Of a stretch of 64,000 nucleotides of DNA, positions 44,510-56,600 are shown one piece after another. A program made the position numbers and the translations under genes. Position 1 is the stretch's first letter, and the number at the start of each line of letters is the position of its first letter. This stretch comes from Thalassotalea sp. PP2-459. Its GTDB lineage: Bacteria; Pseudomonadota; Gammaproteobacteria; Enterobacterales; Alteromonadaceae. Location of the stretch: contig NZ_MKQD01000077.1 of NCBI RefSeq assembly GCF_001913705.1, positions 1 to 64,000 on the forward strand. Direction: 5' to 3'. The notes below the pieces were generated by a model that saw nothing but the letters and a program-made list of their open reading frames with translations, was not told where the DNA came from and did no database searches.

Positions 44510-47500
44510 ATGTATATTAAGGTATTTGCTGCTACCATTTTGTTATGTTGTTCAGTGGTTGCTAATGCAATAGATTGTTCAGAGATTTTTCCTCAGCAAG
44601 ATCATTCATTTGCTGTGAACGGCAGTAAACAATTTTTTTCATATGGTGACGATAGTGAATGTAATAGCAATAAGTGCAAGAGCGTTACTATACCGACCTT
44701 TACCCCCCCTTCTGTAACCGGTTTACCCAATAACGGCGCGTTTAATCTAACCACCGTAACCGATGGGGTTTATTATTATTCTAGTTGGGGACTTACTGAC
44801 AGTGAAGGGCTGACATTTTCTGGAGCAGGTACAGCGGTTATTTACATTGACGGAAACGCGACAATTCCTGTTGGTTCTGAAGTTAACTTATCAGGAGTAC
44901 CAAGCAATATTTTAATTGTTGTAACTGGAGCCTTAACGATTGCCGACGATGTTAAAATTAATGCGAATATTTATGTGGCTGGTTCTGCTGTAATAGGAAG
45001 TTTGGGTGGGAATGACTTTGATATTAATGGCGCTATTTCAGTTGGCGGAGCGCTAGCGGTATATGGTGAAGGTGAATTTGATTTTGATGCTGAAGATATA
45101 ACCGATATGGATACACATGGTTTATGTGTCAATACTAAACCTTTTGACTTTTCTTGTAATTCAACATTTGTCGATGGTTTAACGAGCCACACAAATAATG
45201 GCCAAATACATTTTTATCGTGATAGTAAAATTATCAATAATCCTGATAACCTTCTCGCTACAGCAAGGATTATGCATTCAAGTAATAATTCTTCTTGTGA
45301 TATCTATGGGCAATGTTCAGCTTCAGGTTCACCAACCACTAAAATTGTCGAGTCTCGATTTAAAACAACATCAAGTAGCCGAGATTTCAGTGTCTCACGA
45401 AATAGTACGAGAACTATCAATGGCAATAACTTTGAAGAAGTCGAAATAGAAAGAGATGGCACGTTAAATTTTTCATCTAACTATTCTGAATATCGCATTG
45501 AAACACTATCATTAAAAGCTAACGCTACTTTGCGCTTGACGCCAGGTGATTATTGGATTGAAGAGTTAACCTATTCAGGCGTTGCTCTTAATTTTGAAGT
45601 GATTGGCAGTGGCTTAGTACGTCTGTTTTTTAAAGATGGTGATGGAAATAATAATGCGCTGGAGTTACCAAGAAATACTACGATAAATCAGGGGGGGAAT
45701 GCGAGTGAATTTCATATTTATGCCTATCAAGGCGTAAAGTTAAACCGTAACGTTAATCTGACTGCGCTCTTATATGCCATTGAAGATATTGAAATTGAAA
45801 GGAGCGCCACTATTTTAGGCGCAATTTCGGGTGATAATATTGAATTGAAGCGAGACTCTTTTGTTACTTACAGTTGTGGCTCAACAGCACAACCAAAAGA
45901 AGTGTTGCATTTAAAAATGGAAGAGCCAACGTGGCAAGGTGGCACTGGCTTAGTTACTGACAGTATTAATGGCATCAACGGTACTGCTTATAATGGCGCT
46001 AATACCGTTGGTAATGCGTCATGTCGATATGGTGAGTTTGATGGACGTAACGATCACGTTGAAATTCCCCACAACGACCTATTAAACGGTTCTTCAACCT
46101 TAACTTATGCTGCTTATTTTAGGGCGAATAGTTGGAATGGTACTACACAAATAATGGCCAAATCAGTACACGGCGGTGGATCTGGTAGAGCACAAATGGG
46201 TATTTTTTCTGAAAGAGGTGTTTTAAAGGGGCGGGCCGAAACGGTTAATGGTAGGCATGAAATTACGTCGTCATTACCTGCAATATTAGGTGATTGGGTA
46301 CATGTTGCTTTGGTATTTGATGGTTCAAGTTTAAAGCTATATCAAGACGGTGTCGTTGTTGCTAGTAAATCTTTCTCTGCGACAACATTAGTTCAAACCA
46401 ATGACCCATTAGCGATCAGTAAACGTGTAGGTACCAATCAATATTTCTTCCATGGTCTTATTGATGACATTCATGTTTTTCAAAATGCATTATCTGCCGC
46501 GGAAGTACAAACGCTTATTGATAACAACCCGAGTTGTCCACTGACCGATGTGGATCATTACTTAATCACGCACAGTGGAACAGGATTAACATGTGAACCT
46601 GAGCCCATCACAATAAAAGCTTGTACCAATAGTTTTGGCGCAAATTGTGTTGAATCGAGCAATATTGTCAATGTAGATCTTGTTGCTACAGGTAGTTCAC
46701 ATGCCGTGACTCAAACGGTCAGTTTTATTGGCAGCACCACGGTTGATTTACCTTTTCAAGTCGCAGAGACGGCGACGTTATCAATTAATAATGCCAGTAT
46801 TGCAGCTAGCAACGGATACGTATGTAATAGTAATAATCCAAATGATTGTGAAATCACGTTTAGTAACGCGGGCTTTAAAATTACCGGCTTCAATAACATT
46901 GAAGTTGCTGGCGAACCAATGCTTTCTGCTGGAAACTCGAGAATCTTTATTCAAGCAGTGAAAGATAATAAAGGGGTATGCCAAGGATATTTTGATACCC
47001 CAGGCGTTAGAGATATTGATTTCGCCATGAAAGCTATCACGCCAAATACAACCAATGGCACGCAGGACTATGCCATTGGCAATAGCATAATACCGAAGTA
47101 CAACGGTGCAACGCCCAGTCAATATACATCGGTCAGTTTAACGTTTGATGTGAACTCGCAAGCGCAATTGCCGAATAACCTCTATGATGATGCAGGTGAA
47201 ATTGCGTTATATGCCAAGCACACTATTCCCGCTACTGTAGACAACCCTGCAATCACGCTTGTTGGAGACAGTGATGTTTTTTATGTAAGGCCTTATGCGT
47301 TTTTAATTTCAGCCTCTACTTCTTCCGGAAATAGCCTAGATAACACAAGCGATACCGGGGGAAGTATTCAAAAAGCGGGTGAAGCGTTTAATTTATCGAT
47401 AAAAGCCGTGAATAAATCAGGTGATGTGACAAAGAATTTTAACAAAAATGTAGAGTTGGCGTTACAGCGAACAGCGCCATTTAGCGAAGGTGATGAGGGA

Positions 47501-48673
47501 GTATTGGTTGCTAAAAATGTAGTAGGGTTAGTGTCAAATACCCTCGCAGAAAATTATACCGGTGTCACGGTGCCTTTTTCTCAAGGGGAATACAATAGCA
47601 CAGTCAATGATCAAGGTGCGGCATACAGCGAAGTAGGATTAATTAAATTGTTTGCTCGTGAAGTACAAAATGCCAATAACAACAATAATCATGCGCAAGG
47701 CCAGTCGGCTATCGGGCGATTTGTGCCGGCGCAGTTTGCGATGATCAGTAGTGGTGTAGATAATTTTTGTAATGCTATGACATATATGTCTCAACCAGAA
47801 ATTAAATTCAATTATCAGATAGAGGCGCAAAATTCAAAGGGTGTTAAAACTGAAAATTATCTTAAAACTAGCAATTTTGACTTTATTAAGGCGAATATTA
47901 CTTTTGTTGCTGAAAATGCCAATGTAACGGATTTAACAACGCGATTAACTGACTTTAAAGGCAGTTGGCAATCAGGTGTTTATGAAAATGATGACGATCA
48001 TTTAGGTGATGACCTTGGTAAATTTAATCGACTAACAACTATCGATGGTCCCTATGAACAACTTCGGTACGGTATTAAGCTTGTCGATCCCGAAGGCAGT
48101 GAATTACTAAGTTTAGATATGTTATCGAATGCGGGTAACTTTACCGCGAAAGCATTGGCAATCGATGTTAGTGAAATGCTTTATGGTCGATGGGTCATGG
48201 ATAATGCTTATGGCCCTGAAACCGAAGACTTACCCGTTGCAATGACGGTTGAATATTTTAATGGTGGTAAGTTTATGACCAATACAAGTGATAGCTGTAC
48301 GACTCCGTCATTAAATACAACGCCTAACGATAAAGTTGCTTCTGGTGCAATTTTTAGTGGTGGCTTAGGGGAAGGACAATATCGATTGTTTGATGAAGAT
48401 AATTCAGATGGATTAACAGCTTCAGATGTTGAAGCGGCAACTTCAGGTGCTTTTGCCGCGGGACACTTTATTGAACAGCCAAGCCGATTTACTTTCAGCG
48501 CCCCCAGAAATGGTGAACAAGGTGTATTACGGTTTGAATATGAAGTGCCTGAATGGTTAAAATACGATTGGCAAGATAATGGCAATAACGATGATAACCC
48601 TGCAGCGTTATTAAATTTTGGTCTATTTCGTGGTAACGATCGGGTAATTTCGTGGCGAGAAATTCAAAAATAA
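44510..48673 (+). CDS. mshQ: MshQ-like giant surface protein with LamG and DUF6701 regions
   Basis: The ATG at 44510, eight bases after AAGGA, gives a 1387-residue secreted protein; the GTG at 44486 is rejected. A signal peptide ends VVANA (about residue 20). Beta-helix-like polar repeats follow (about 60-460), then a LamG-type lectin-like domain (about 470-650; CRYGEFDGRNDHVEIPHN, LIDDIHVFQNALS), and a long C-terminal region with the DUF6701 character of MshQ proteins (about 850-1387). It is probably displayed on or near the MSHA pilus and could bind sugars. It ends the MSHA locus. Confidence 0.88.
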   Translation: MYIKVFAATILLCCSVVANAIDCSEIFPQQDHSFAVNGSKQFFSYGDDSECNSNKCKSVTIPTFTPPSVTGLPNNGAFNLTTVTDGVYYYSSWGLTDSEGLTFSGAGTAVIYIDGNATIPVGSEVNLSGVPSNILIVVTGALTIADDVKINANIYVAGSAVIGSLGGNDFDINGAISVGGALAVYGEGEFDFDAEDITDMDTHGLCVNTKPFDFSCNSTFVDGLTSHTNNGQIHFYRDSKIINNPDNLLATARIMHSSNNSSCDIYGQCSASGSPTTKIVESRFKTTSSSRDFSVSRNSTRTINGNNFEEVEIERDGTLNFSSNYSEYRIETLSLKANATLRLTPGDYWIEELTYSGVALNFEVIGSGLVRLFFKDGDGNNNALELPRNTTINQGGNASEFHIYAYQGVKLNRNVNLTALLYAIEDIEIERSATILGAISGDNIELKRDSFVTYSCGSTAQPKEVLHLKMEEPTWQGGTGLVTDSINGINGTAYNGANTVGNASCRYGEFDGRNDHVEIPHNDLLNGSSTLTYAAYFRANSWNGTTQIMAKSVHGGGSGRAQMGIFSERGVLKGRAETVNGRHEITSSLPAILGDWVHVALVFDGSSLKLYQDGVVVASKSFSATTLVQTNDPLAISKRVGTNQYFFHGLIDDIHVFQNALSAAEVQTLIDNNPSCPLTDVDHYLITHSGTGLTCEPEPITIKACTNSFGANCVESSNIVNVDLVATGSSHAVTQTVSFIGSTTVDLPFQVAETATLSINNASIAASNGYVCNSNNPNDCEITFSNAGFKITGFNNIEVAGEPMLSAGNSRIFIQAVKDNKGVCQGYFDTPGVRDIDFAMKAITPNTTNGTQDYAIGNSIIPKYNGATPSQYTSVSLTFDVNSQAQLPNNLYDDAGEIALYAKHTIPATVDNPAITLVGDSDVFYVRPYAFLISASTSSGNSLDNTSDTGGSIQKAGEAFNLSIKAVNKSGDVTKNFNKNVELALQRTAPFSEGDEGVLVAKNVVGLVSNTLAENYTGVTVPFSQGEYNSTVNDQGAAYSEVGLIKLFAREVQNANNNNNHAQGQSAIGRFVPAQFAMISSGVDNFCNAMTYMSQPEIKFNYQIEAQNSKGVKTENYLKTSNFDFIKANITFVAENANVTDLTTRLTDFKGSWQSGVYENDDDHLGDDLGKFNRLTTIDGPYEQLRYGIKLVDPEGSELLSLDMLSNAGNFTAKALAIDVSEMLYGRWVMDNAYGPETEDLPVAMTVEYFNGGKFMTNTSDSCTTPSLNTTPNDKVASGAIFSGGLGEGQYRLFDEDNSDGLTASDVEAATSGAFAAGHFIEQPSRFTFSAPRNGEQGVLRFEYEVPEWLKYDWQDNGNNDDNPAALLNFGLFRGNDRVISWREIQK

Positions 48674-49885
<1,212 letters not shown>

Positions 49886-49996
49886 TAACGAGCTTTATGC
49901 TTGTTATGACACTTTATGAATTCGTTAGAAGTACTCTTTGGTAACAATCAATACCGTGCTTTTTTCTCATGTTAAAGTGTATTGTAGGCGCATAAA

Positions 49997-50027
49997 TTGA
50001 CGCCAGATGGCTTAAGTAATTTACATT
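49997..50027 (+). promoter_or_regulatory. Possible internal promoter of mreC
   Basis: TTGACG (49997-50002) and TACATT (50022-50027) have a long 19-base spacer and lie 43 bases before mreC. The size of the mreB-mreC gap makes a separate promoter reasonable. Confidence 0.33.
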
Positions 50028-50069
50028 ATGCGCGATTAAATTTAATAAAAAAGAGAAACTATATTCTCG

Positions 50070-50957
50070 ATGAATCCTATATTCAAACATGGACCTTCTC
50101 CACAGCACCGGCTAGTTCTGGTGCTGTTTTGTTCTGCGCTATTGATATTTTTTGACCATAAAATGAATAGTTTCGAGTTTGTGCGTGGCTATTTACAGTC
50201 TATGGTAAGTCCATTGCAATACTTAGCTACAACCCCTAAACAAGCGATTGATTGGGCAGTAGAGAATTTAACTACCAGACAACATTTGATAGAAGAAAAT
50301 CAACGACTTAAATCAAATGAGTTGCAATTTCAAGAGCAGGCAATGCAACTTAATATTCTTAAGCAAGAAAATGATAGGTTACGTTCGTTGTTGTCATCTC
50401 CTGTGCGCAAAGATGCTAAGAAAATGGTGGCTGAGATTTTATCCGTCGATAGCGACCCTTATTCTCACCAAGTGGTTATTAACCGAGGCGCTAATGATGG
50501 TGTGTTTGAAGGACAAGCCATTATTGATGAAAAGGGTATTGTTGGCCAAATATTACATGTTGGTACTATTACAAGTCGGGTATTATTAATAACAGATGTT
50601 ACTCATGCTGTGCCGGTGCGAAACCGTAGAAACGGTATACGTATGGTAGCCAACGGTACAGGTACTATTGATCGATTAGTGCATAATTTTGTGCCGCACA
50701 GTACAGATGTGTTAGTAGGTGACTTACTGGTAACATCAGGCCTTGGCGGTAAATACCCAGAAGGTTATCCAGTTGCTAAAGTTGTAGCCGTTAAAATGGA
50801 TGAATCTAGACCATTTGCACAGGTTCAAAGTGAGCCAGTTGCGCAAATAAATCGACTACGTTATGTCTTACTTTTATGGCCAGAAAAACCAACACCAATA
50901 TTTTCAAGTAAAGATGCATTAACAGTAGCGCCGGAGAGTGAAAATGCTGGCTCATAA
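50070..50957 (+). CDS. mreC: Rod shape-determining protein MreC
   Basis: A 295-residue protein with one N-terminal membrane helix (about residues 12-30), a coiled coil (about 75-112, rich in Glu, Gln and Leu) and two periplasmic beta domains with VVINRGANDGVFEGQAII and LLVTSGLGGKYPEGYPVA, typical of MreC. It links MreB to the wall synthases PBP2/RodA. It overlaps mreD by 14 bases. Confidence 0.96.
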   Translation: MNPIFKHGPSPQHRLVLVLFCSALLIFFDHKMNSFEFVRGYLQSMVSPLQYLATTPKQAIDWAVENLTTRQHLIEENQRLKSNELQFQEQAMQLNILKQENDRLRSLLSSPVRKDAKKMVAEILSVDSDPYSHQVVINRGANDGVFEGQAIIDEKGIVGQILHVGTITSRVLLITDVTHAVPVRNRRNGIRMVANGTGTIDRLVHNFVPHSTDVLVGDLLVTSGLGGKYPEGYPVAKVVAVKMDESRPFAQVQSEPVAQINRLRYVLLLWPEKPTPIFSSKDALTVAPESENAGS

Positions 50958-51423
50958 CGGTATTATTATTCTATTAACTTTATTAGTAGCGATAGTCGGT
51001 TCTATTATGCCGCTGCCATTAAACGTTGATGCCTTTAGACCTGATTGGGTGCTGGTAGTCTTACTTTATTGGACCTTAGCATTACCAAGCCGAGTAAATG
51101 TGATCACAGCTTGGTTAATGGGTTTTCTACTTGATGTACTTTTAGGGTCGGTACTAGGGGTACATGCGGCAGCAATGGCATTATGTGTGTATATTGTTGC
51201 AGGAAACTTTCAAAAAATTCGTAACTTTTCAGTTTGGCAGCAAGCACTTATTGTTGGTGTACTATCAGCTTTATATCACTTGTTGGTGTTTTGGTTTCAA
51301 CGCTTTTTAACGGATATTATCTTTTTACCAAGCTACTTATATCCAGTGATCACCACAATCATTTTATGGCCGTGGGCTTTTTTATTATTACGAAAAATAC
51401 GCCGGCATTTTGGTATTAAATAA
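50944..51423 (+). CDS. mreD: Rod shape-determining protein MreD
   Basis: The ATG at 50944 gives 159 residues; a GTG two codons earlier is in frame but GGAG spacing favours the ATG. It has five hydrophobic membrane segments and the MreD block FRPDWVLVVLLYWTLALPSR near the N-terminus, plus FLLDVLLGSVLGVHA. MreD is an inner membrane partner of MreC. It overlaps mreC by 14 bases. Confidence 0.95.
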   Translation: MLAHNGIIILLTLLVAIVGSIMPLPLNVDAFRPDWVLVVLLYWTLALPSRVNVITAWLMGFLLDVLLGSVLGVHAAAMALCVYIVAGNFQKIRNFSVWQQALIVGVLSALYHLLVFWFQRFLTDIIFLPSYLYPVITTIILWPWAFLLLRKIRRHFGIK

Positions 51424-51434
51424 CAGGAGTGTGC

Positions 51435-52037
51435 ATGTCACAACTGTACTCATTGATTTTAGCCTCGCAATCTCCACGACGAAAAGCATTTCTTTCGCAA
51501 TTAGGCTATCAATTTGAAAGTATTAGCCCAGATATTGATGAATCGTTAAAAGCGCAAGAAACACCTGATGATTATGTAGCACGTTTAGCGTTAGAAAAAG
51601 CACAATGTATTGCTAATCAATTTGCCGATACAACGGTTGTTATTGGTTCTGATACTTGTGTTGTTTACCAACAACGTATTTTAGGAAAGCCAGAAAATCT
51701 ACAACAATGCAGGGAATATTTGATGTTACTGTCAGGAAATACTCATCAAGTATACACAGGCGTGGCGGTTGTTCAGCAAGCGTTAAGCAAAACATCAGTA
51801 GTTTGTACTCATGTGGAGTTTGATGAGATATCTGATGCCGAAATAAACGCTTATTGGCGCAGTGGGGAACCTAAAGATAAAGCAGGTGGCTATGGTATTC
51901 AGGGAATAGGCGGTCAATTTGTTAAGGCAATCAATGGCAGTTATTCTTCAGTTGTTGGCTTACCGTTGTCTGAAACCAAACAACTATTAACCCAGTTTAA
52001 TATCTTTACCCCCTTCAATCGCACGACTACCAAATAA
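51435..52037 (+). CDS. maf: Maf family nucleoside triphosphate pyrophosphatase (YhdE-type)
   Basis: The ATG at 51435 after AGGAG gives 200 residues. The Maf signature LILASQSPRRKAFLSQLG opens the protein, and VVIGSDTCVVYQQRILGKP and DKAGGYGIQGIGGQFVKAI complete the active site. Proteins of this group next to mreBCD-rng hydrolyse dTTP and UTP in a house-cleaning role. It is 11 bases after mreD and 10 before rng. Confidence 0.93.
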   Translation: MSQLYSLILASQSPRRKAFLSQLGYQFESISPDIDESLKAQETPDDYVARLALEKAQCIANQFADTTVVIGSDTCVVYQQRILGKPENLQQCREYLMLLSGNTHQVYTGVAVVQQALSKTSVVCTHVEFDEISDAEINAYWRSGEPKDKAGGYGIQGIGGQFVKAINGSYSSVVGLPLSETKQLLTQFNIFTPFNRTTTK

Positions 52038-52047
52038 AGGAAGTTAA

Positions 52048-53511
52048 ATGGCCGGTGAATTACTGATCAATGTAACCCCCAGTGAAACGCGTGTAGCGCT
52101 TATCGAAAATGGTGTGCTTCAAGAAGTGCATGTTGAACGGGAAGCTAAGCGTGGTCTCGTTGGTAATATTTATCTTGGCAAAGTGATTAGAGTGCTACCA
52201 GGCATGCAAGCAGCTTTTGTTGATATTAACCTGGATAAAGCTGCCTTTTTACATGCTTCAGATATTAATTCTTCATTGATCCTTAACGAAGAAAGTAATG
52301 GCGACCAAGTGCCTGATATTAGAAGCTTAGTGCATGAAGGCCAGCATATCGTTGTACAAGTTGTAAAAGATCCATTGGGAACAAAAGGGGCTCGATTAAC
52401 GACTGATATTACAGTAGCAGCACGTTATTTGGTTTTAATGCCAAATGCTAGTCATGCAGGTATTTCCCAGCGAATTGAAGATGTAGAAGAGCGAAAACGA
52501 CTGCGTGAAATAGTACAACCTTATTGTGAAGATGATCACGGCTTTATTGTACGTACAGCTGCAGAAGGAGCGGGTGAAAAAGAATTACAACACGATGCAG
52601 AGTTCCTATGCCGTGTTTGGGCAAAAGTGATGGAACGAAAAAAACGCAAACAAACTAAAGTTGCTATCTATCAAGATTTACCACTCGCGTTTAGAGTTAT
52701 TCGTGACTTTGTCGGGATTTCGTTAGAGCGCATTCGAGTTGATTCTAAACTAACCTTTGATCAACTGGGTGAATTTACGCAAGAGTTTGTGCCAGAACTT
52801 ACGCCGGTAATGGAATATTACCCTGGCGAACGTCCGATTTTTGACTTGTTTGATGTTGAGAATGAAATTCAGCGCGCCTTACATCGAAAAATTGAATTGA
52901 AATCTGGTGGCTATTTAATTATTGACCAAACGGAAGCGATGACCACCATTGATATCAATACTGGCGCCTTTGTTGGGCATCGTAATTTAGAAGAAACAAT
53001 TTTTAATACTAACATTGAAGCAACACAAGCCATCGCCAGACAATTAAGATTACGGAACTTAGGTGGGATCATTATTGTCGACTTTATAGACATGCATAAT
53101 GAAGATCACCAAAGACGTGTGTTGCATAGTTTAGATGTAGCGATGGCTCGCGATAATGTGAAATATAGTCTTTCAGACTTTTCGGCTTTAGGGCTTGTTG
53201 AAATGACTCGCAAAAGAACCCGTGAAAGCTTAGAGCATATTTTATGCGGAGAGTGCCCAGTTTGCGATGGTCGTGGCTATTTAAAAACGGTTGAAACCGT
53301 CTGTTTTGAAATACTACGTGAAATTGTTCGAGTTAATCGTGCGTATGATGCCGATAAGTTTATTGTTTATGCGTCAACAGCAGTTAGCGAGTCGTTAGTG
53401 AACGATGAATTTCATAATCTTGCTGAACTTGAAGTTTTTATCGGCAAGCAAATTAAAGTGCAAACTGAGATCATGTATAATCAGGAACAATTTGATGTCG
53501 TCATGATGTGA
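52048..53511 (+). CDS. rng: Ribonuclease G
   Basis: A 487-residue endoribonuclease of the RNase E/G family that matures the 5' end of 16S rRNA. It has the N-terminal MAGELLINVTPSETRVALIE, an S1 domain (about residues 36-128), the DNase I-like catalytic segment MTTIDINTGAFVGHRNLEET with conserved Asp, and the zinc-link CGECPVCDGRGY. It lacks the long C-terminal scaffold of RNase E. Its neighbours maf and yhdP are the usual ones. Confidence 0.97.
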   Translation: MAGELLINVTPSETRVALIENGVLQEVHVEREAKRGLVGNIYLGKVIRVLPGMQAAFVDINLDKAAFLHASDINSSLILNEESNGDQVPDIRSLVHEGQHIVVQVVKDPLGTKGARLTTDITVAARYLVLMPNASHAGISQRIEDVEERKRLREIVQPYCEDDHGFIVRTAAEGAGEKELQHDAEFLCRVWAKVMERKKRKQTKVAIYQDLPLAFRVIRDFVGISLERIRVDSKLTFDQLGEFTQEFVPELTPVMEYYPGERPIFDLFDVENEIQRALHRKIELKSGGYLIIDQTEAMTTIDINTGAFVGHRNLEETIFNTNIEATQAIARQLRLRNLGGIIIVDFIDMHNEDHQRRVLHSLDVAMARDNVKYSLSDFSALGLVEMTRKRTRESLEHILCGECPVCDGRGYLKTVETVCFEILREIVRVNRAYDADKFIVYASTAVSESLVNDEFHNLAELEVFIGKQIKVQTEIMYNQEQFDVVMM

Positions 53512-53625
53512 TTATGCGTGATAAATCTTCATGTTAAACATGGGGTGTTACCAACAAAACAAGGAGTGAAGTTGGCGTTAAGCAAGGATATCGTAAAAAT
53601 TACCTACAGAGGTGAATGAATTTAG

Positions 53626-56600
53626 ATGATGAGAGTATCGAAGGTTTCCAATCGTTGGTTAAACCGAGCATACAAAATATTGGCTATTTTATTAGTCATA
53701 TTTGCTGTGCTGATAAGCTCGTTACGTCTATTTTTGCCTTACGCCCATAATTATCGTCAGCATTTACAAGATTATATTAATAATACTTATAATAGCCATA
53801 TTGTTATCGGTAATTTAAATATGGGCTGGTTGAGCTCAGGGCCCAGCTTAATTGCTGAAAATGTAAGTGTTTTGCAAACTGAAGGTGCTGAAATTTATAT
53901 TGAAGCATTTGATGTCAGTGTCGATTTTTGGCGAAGTATAAAGCAGCGTAATATTGTCACTAAAGATCTATCATTAAATGGGGTCAGAGTACTTTTTGAT
54001 CAGCAAGCGTTTGCCAATAATTCTACAAGTAATACTAAACTAGTAAAAAATGCATCAAGGCTTTTTTTGAAGCAAATAAACCGTTTTTCTGTACAAAATA
54101 GCCAAATAATCTACCGTGATGAGAAAGGTGAAAGAACGTTCTTAATCAATGAACTGTATTGGGCAAATAATGGGTTGTCGCATAAAGCGAAAGGAAAGGT
54201 GGTGTTAGACGGACTAACCTCGAATACCCTACAGTTTAATATGGCTATTCGTGGTGAGAAGCTTCGTGACATGCAAGGTAAGCTTTATTTACAAGCGAAC
54301 CAACTCAATATTACCCCTTGGTTAGACAAAGTCTTCGCCATTGAAGATGAAAATACCCATGCATCGATCAATTTTGATGCATGGTTAGACATTAAAAATG
54401 GTAAAGCTGATCAATTACAAGTGTCGTTAGGTGACAATCAAATCGCTTGGCAACATCAAAATGCGATAAAAACCTTGAATATTACACAAGGGCAATTGGT
54501 GTTTGATAATCTATCAACAACTGAAATGCTTCATGTGTATTCTAACAACATTTTAATTCGCACCGATGAGCAACAGTGGCAGCCATTCGTGGTTGATGTA
54601 AAACGCAATAATGGCGGTTTAATCGGCAGTATTTCTCAGTTAGATATTGGTGGCGTCAATGATTTATTACCGTTATTTATTGAACAAAAAGAAATACGTT
54701 CAACACTTGAAGCGATAAACCCGAGTGGACAAATAACGCAAATTGTCTTTCAGCAGTCAAAAGACGAATTAAAAGCAACAGCGAACTTCTCTCAATTTCA
54801 ATCACAATTCAGCGAAGGGATCCCTGCTATTTCTGGGCTTTCTGGTGAGGTTGTTTTCCATAACGATACGATGAAAGTGGCACTAGATGGTCAACAAGGA
54901 ATCGTTGACTTTGCAGAGCATTTTGAAGCGCCAATTACTTTTGAACGGCTATTAGGGAATGTTGTAATAAGGAAACAGGCAGAACAATGGAAAATATCTT
55001 CTACTGATCTGGTGCTTGATTCGTCAAAGATAAAAATGAATGCCGCTCTGGGCATCACTGTTTCGCCAGATAAAGACACTGAGATGTGGTTAGTTGCTAA
55101 TGCTTCTGGGCTTAATGTCGTTGATGCGCCTTCATTATATCCATCATTATTGATGGGTGAAAATTTGGTTGGCTACTTAAACAGTGCGCTTAAAAAAGGT
55201 ACCGTTTCACAAGCGAAAATATTATTTAATGGGCCATTGGCAAAATTTCCGTTTGATCATAATGAAGGTATTTTTAACGTAAACGCTGAGCTTGAAAATG
55301 CCAGTTTTATCTTCAATGAAAACTGGCCTGCCATTCAACATTTTGCGGCAAATTTAAATTTCACCAATAATAAAATGTTGATCACAGGAAGATCTGGTAC
55401 GTTAAATGGGTTGGATGTTACCGGAGTTACGGCTTCAATAGATTCTTTATCACATGATCAAGTGTTAAACGTTGCTGCCAATATCGCACAAGCAGACCCT
55501 GCTTTAGTGACGAACCTGATGCTAACGAGCCCTCTCGATGAAAGTGTTGGCGCAGTATTGGAGCAGGTGAATGTTAAGCAAAATATCGCGGCAACATTTT
55601 CACTTTCTTTACCGCTTAATGATGTTGATGCGATCGTTGCAAAAGGTAATATTAGATTTAATGATAATGACGTAGCGCTGAAATCACCGGAAATGCTATT
55701 TAGTGGCTTAAATGGGCAGTTGACGTTTGAAAATGAAAAAATTAATACAAAAGGTTTAACAGCAAATTGGCGAGGGATGCCGCTATCGTTTGAAGTAACA
55801 GGGATTCAGAACCCTCTACATTATGAAACCGAAATAAATATCTCTGCTTTATGGCCAGAAAACGCATGGTTAGCGCAATTACCTACACTGATGAAACCGT
55901 ATGGTGAAGGTCTATTAGCGTGGCAAGGGCAATTAGTGCTAAACAACTTTGATGATGGTGAATTTAATTATCACTTAACCGTTGATTCAACTTTAGAAGG
56001 AACAATCCTCAATTTACCTTCCCCGTTCAACAAAAGGGAGCAAGAAATCACTAAGAGTAAAGTGATTGTCAATGGTGATTTGGAAGAGTCAACTATTGAT
56101 GCAATGATCGGTGATCAATTGGCCTTTTATGGCAAACTAAATCATCAACAAATCAACTTCAATCAGTCACATTTGATTTTAGGCGATGAACCTATGTCAC
56201 TACCTAAGACAGGATTCCACGTGACAACCGCATTAGCTTCGGCCAGCGTTCACGAATGGCAACCATTTATTACCGACTTATTAACGAGTATAGACTTATT
56301 GAATACCGAAAATGATGAGCAAAATAGCCCCTTATTACCTTCACCCGATATTATTCGCGGGAATATTGCGCAGGTAGATTTATATGGTGAAGAACTTAAC
56401 GGTGTTTCTTTTGATTTAGCCGATCAAACGAGCTGGTGGCAACTCACGATAACCAGCAAGGAAGCTCGAGGAGAAGTTAGAATATTTCCTGAGCTACTGG
56501 CACAGGGTATCGATATTAATGCTGATTATATTCGAATTGCGCCTGAAAAAGCGTTATTCAATACCGAAGAATCAAATGTAACGGAACAGTTTGCTAAAGA

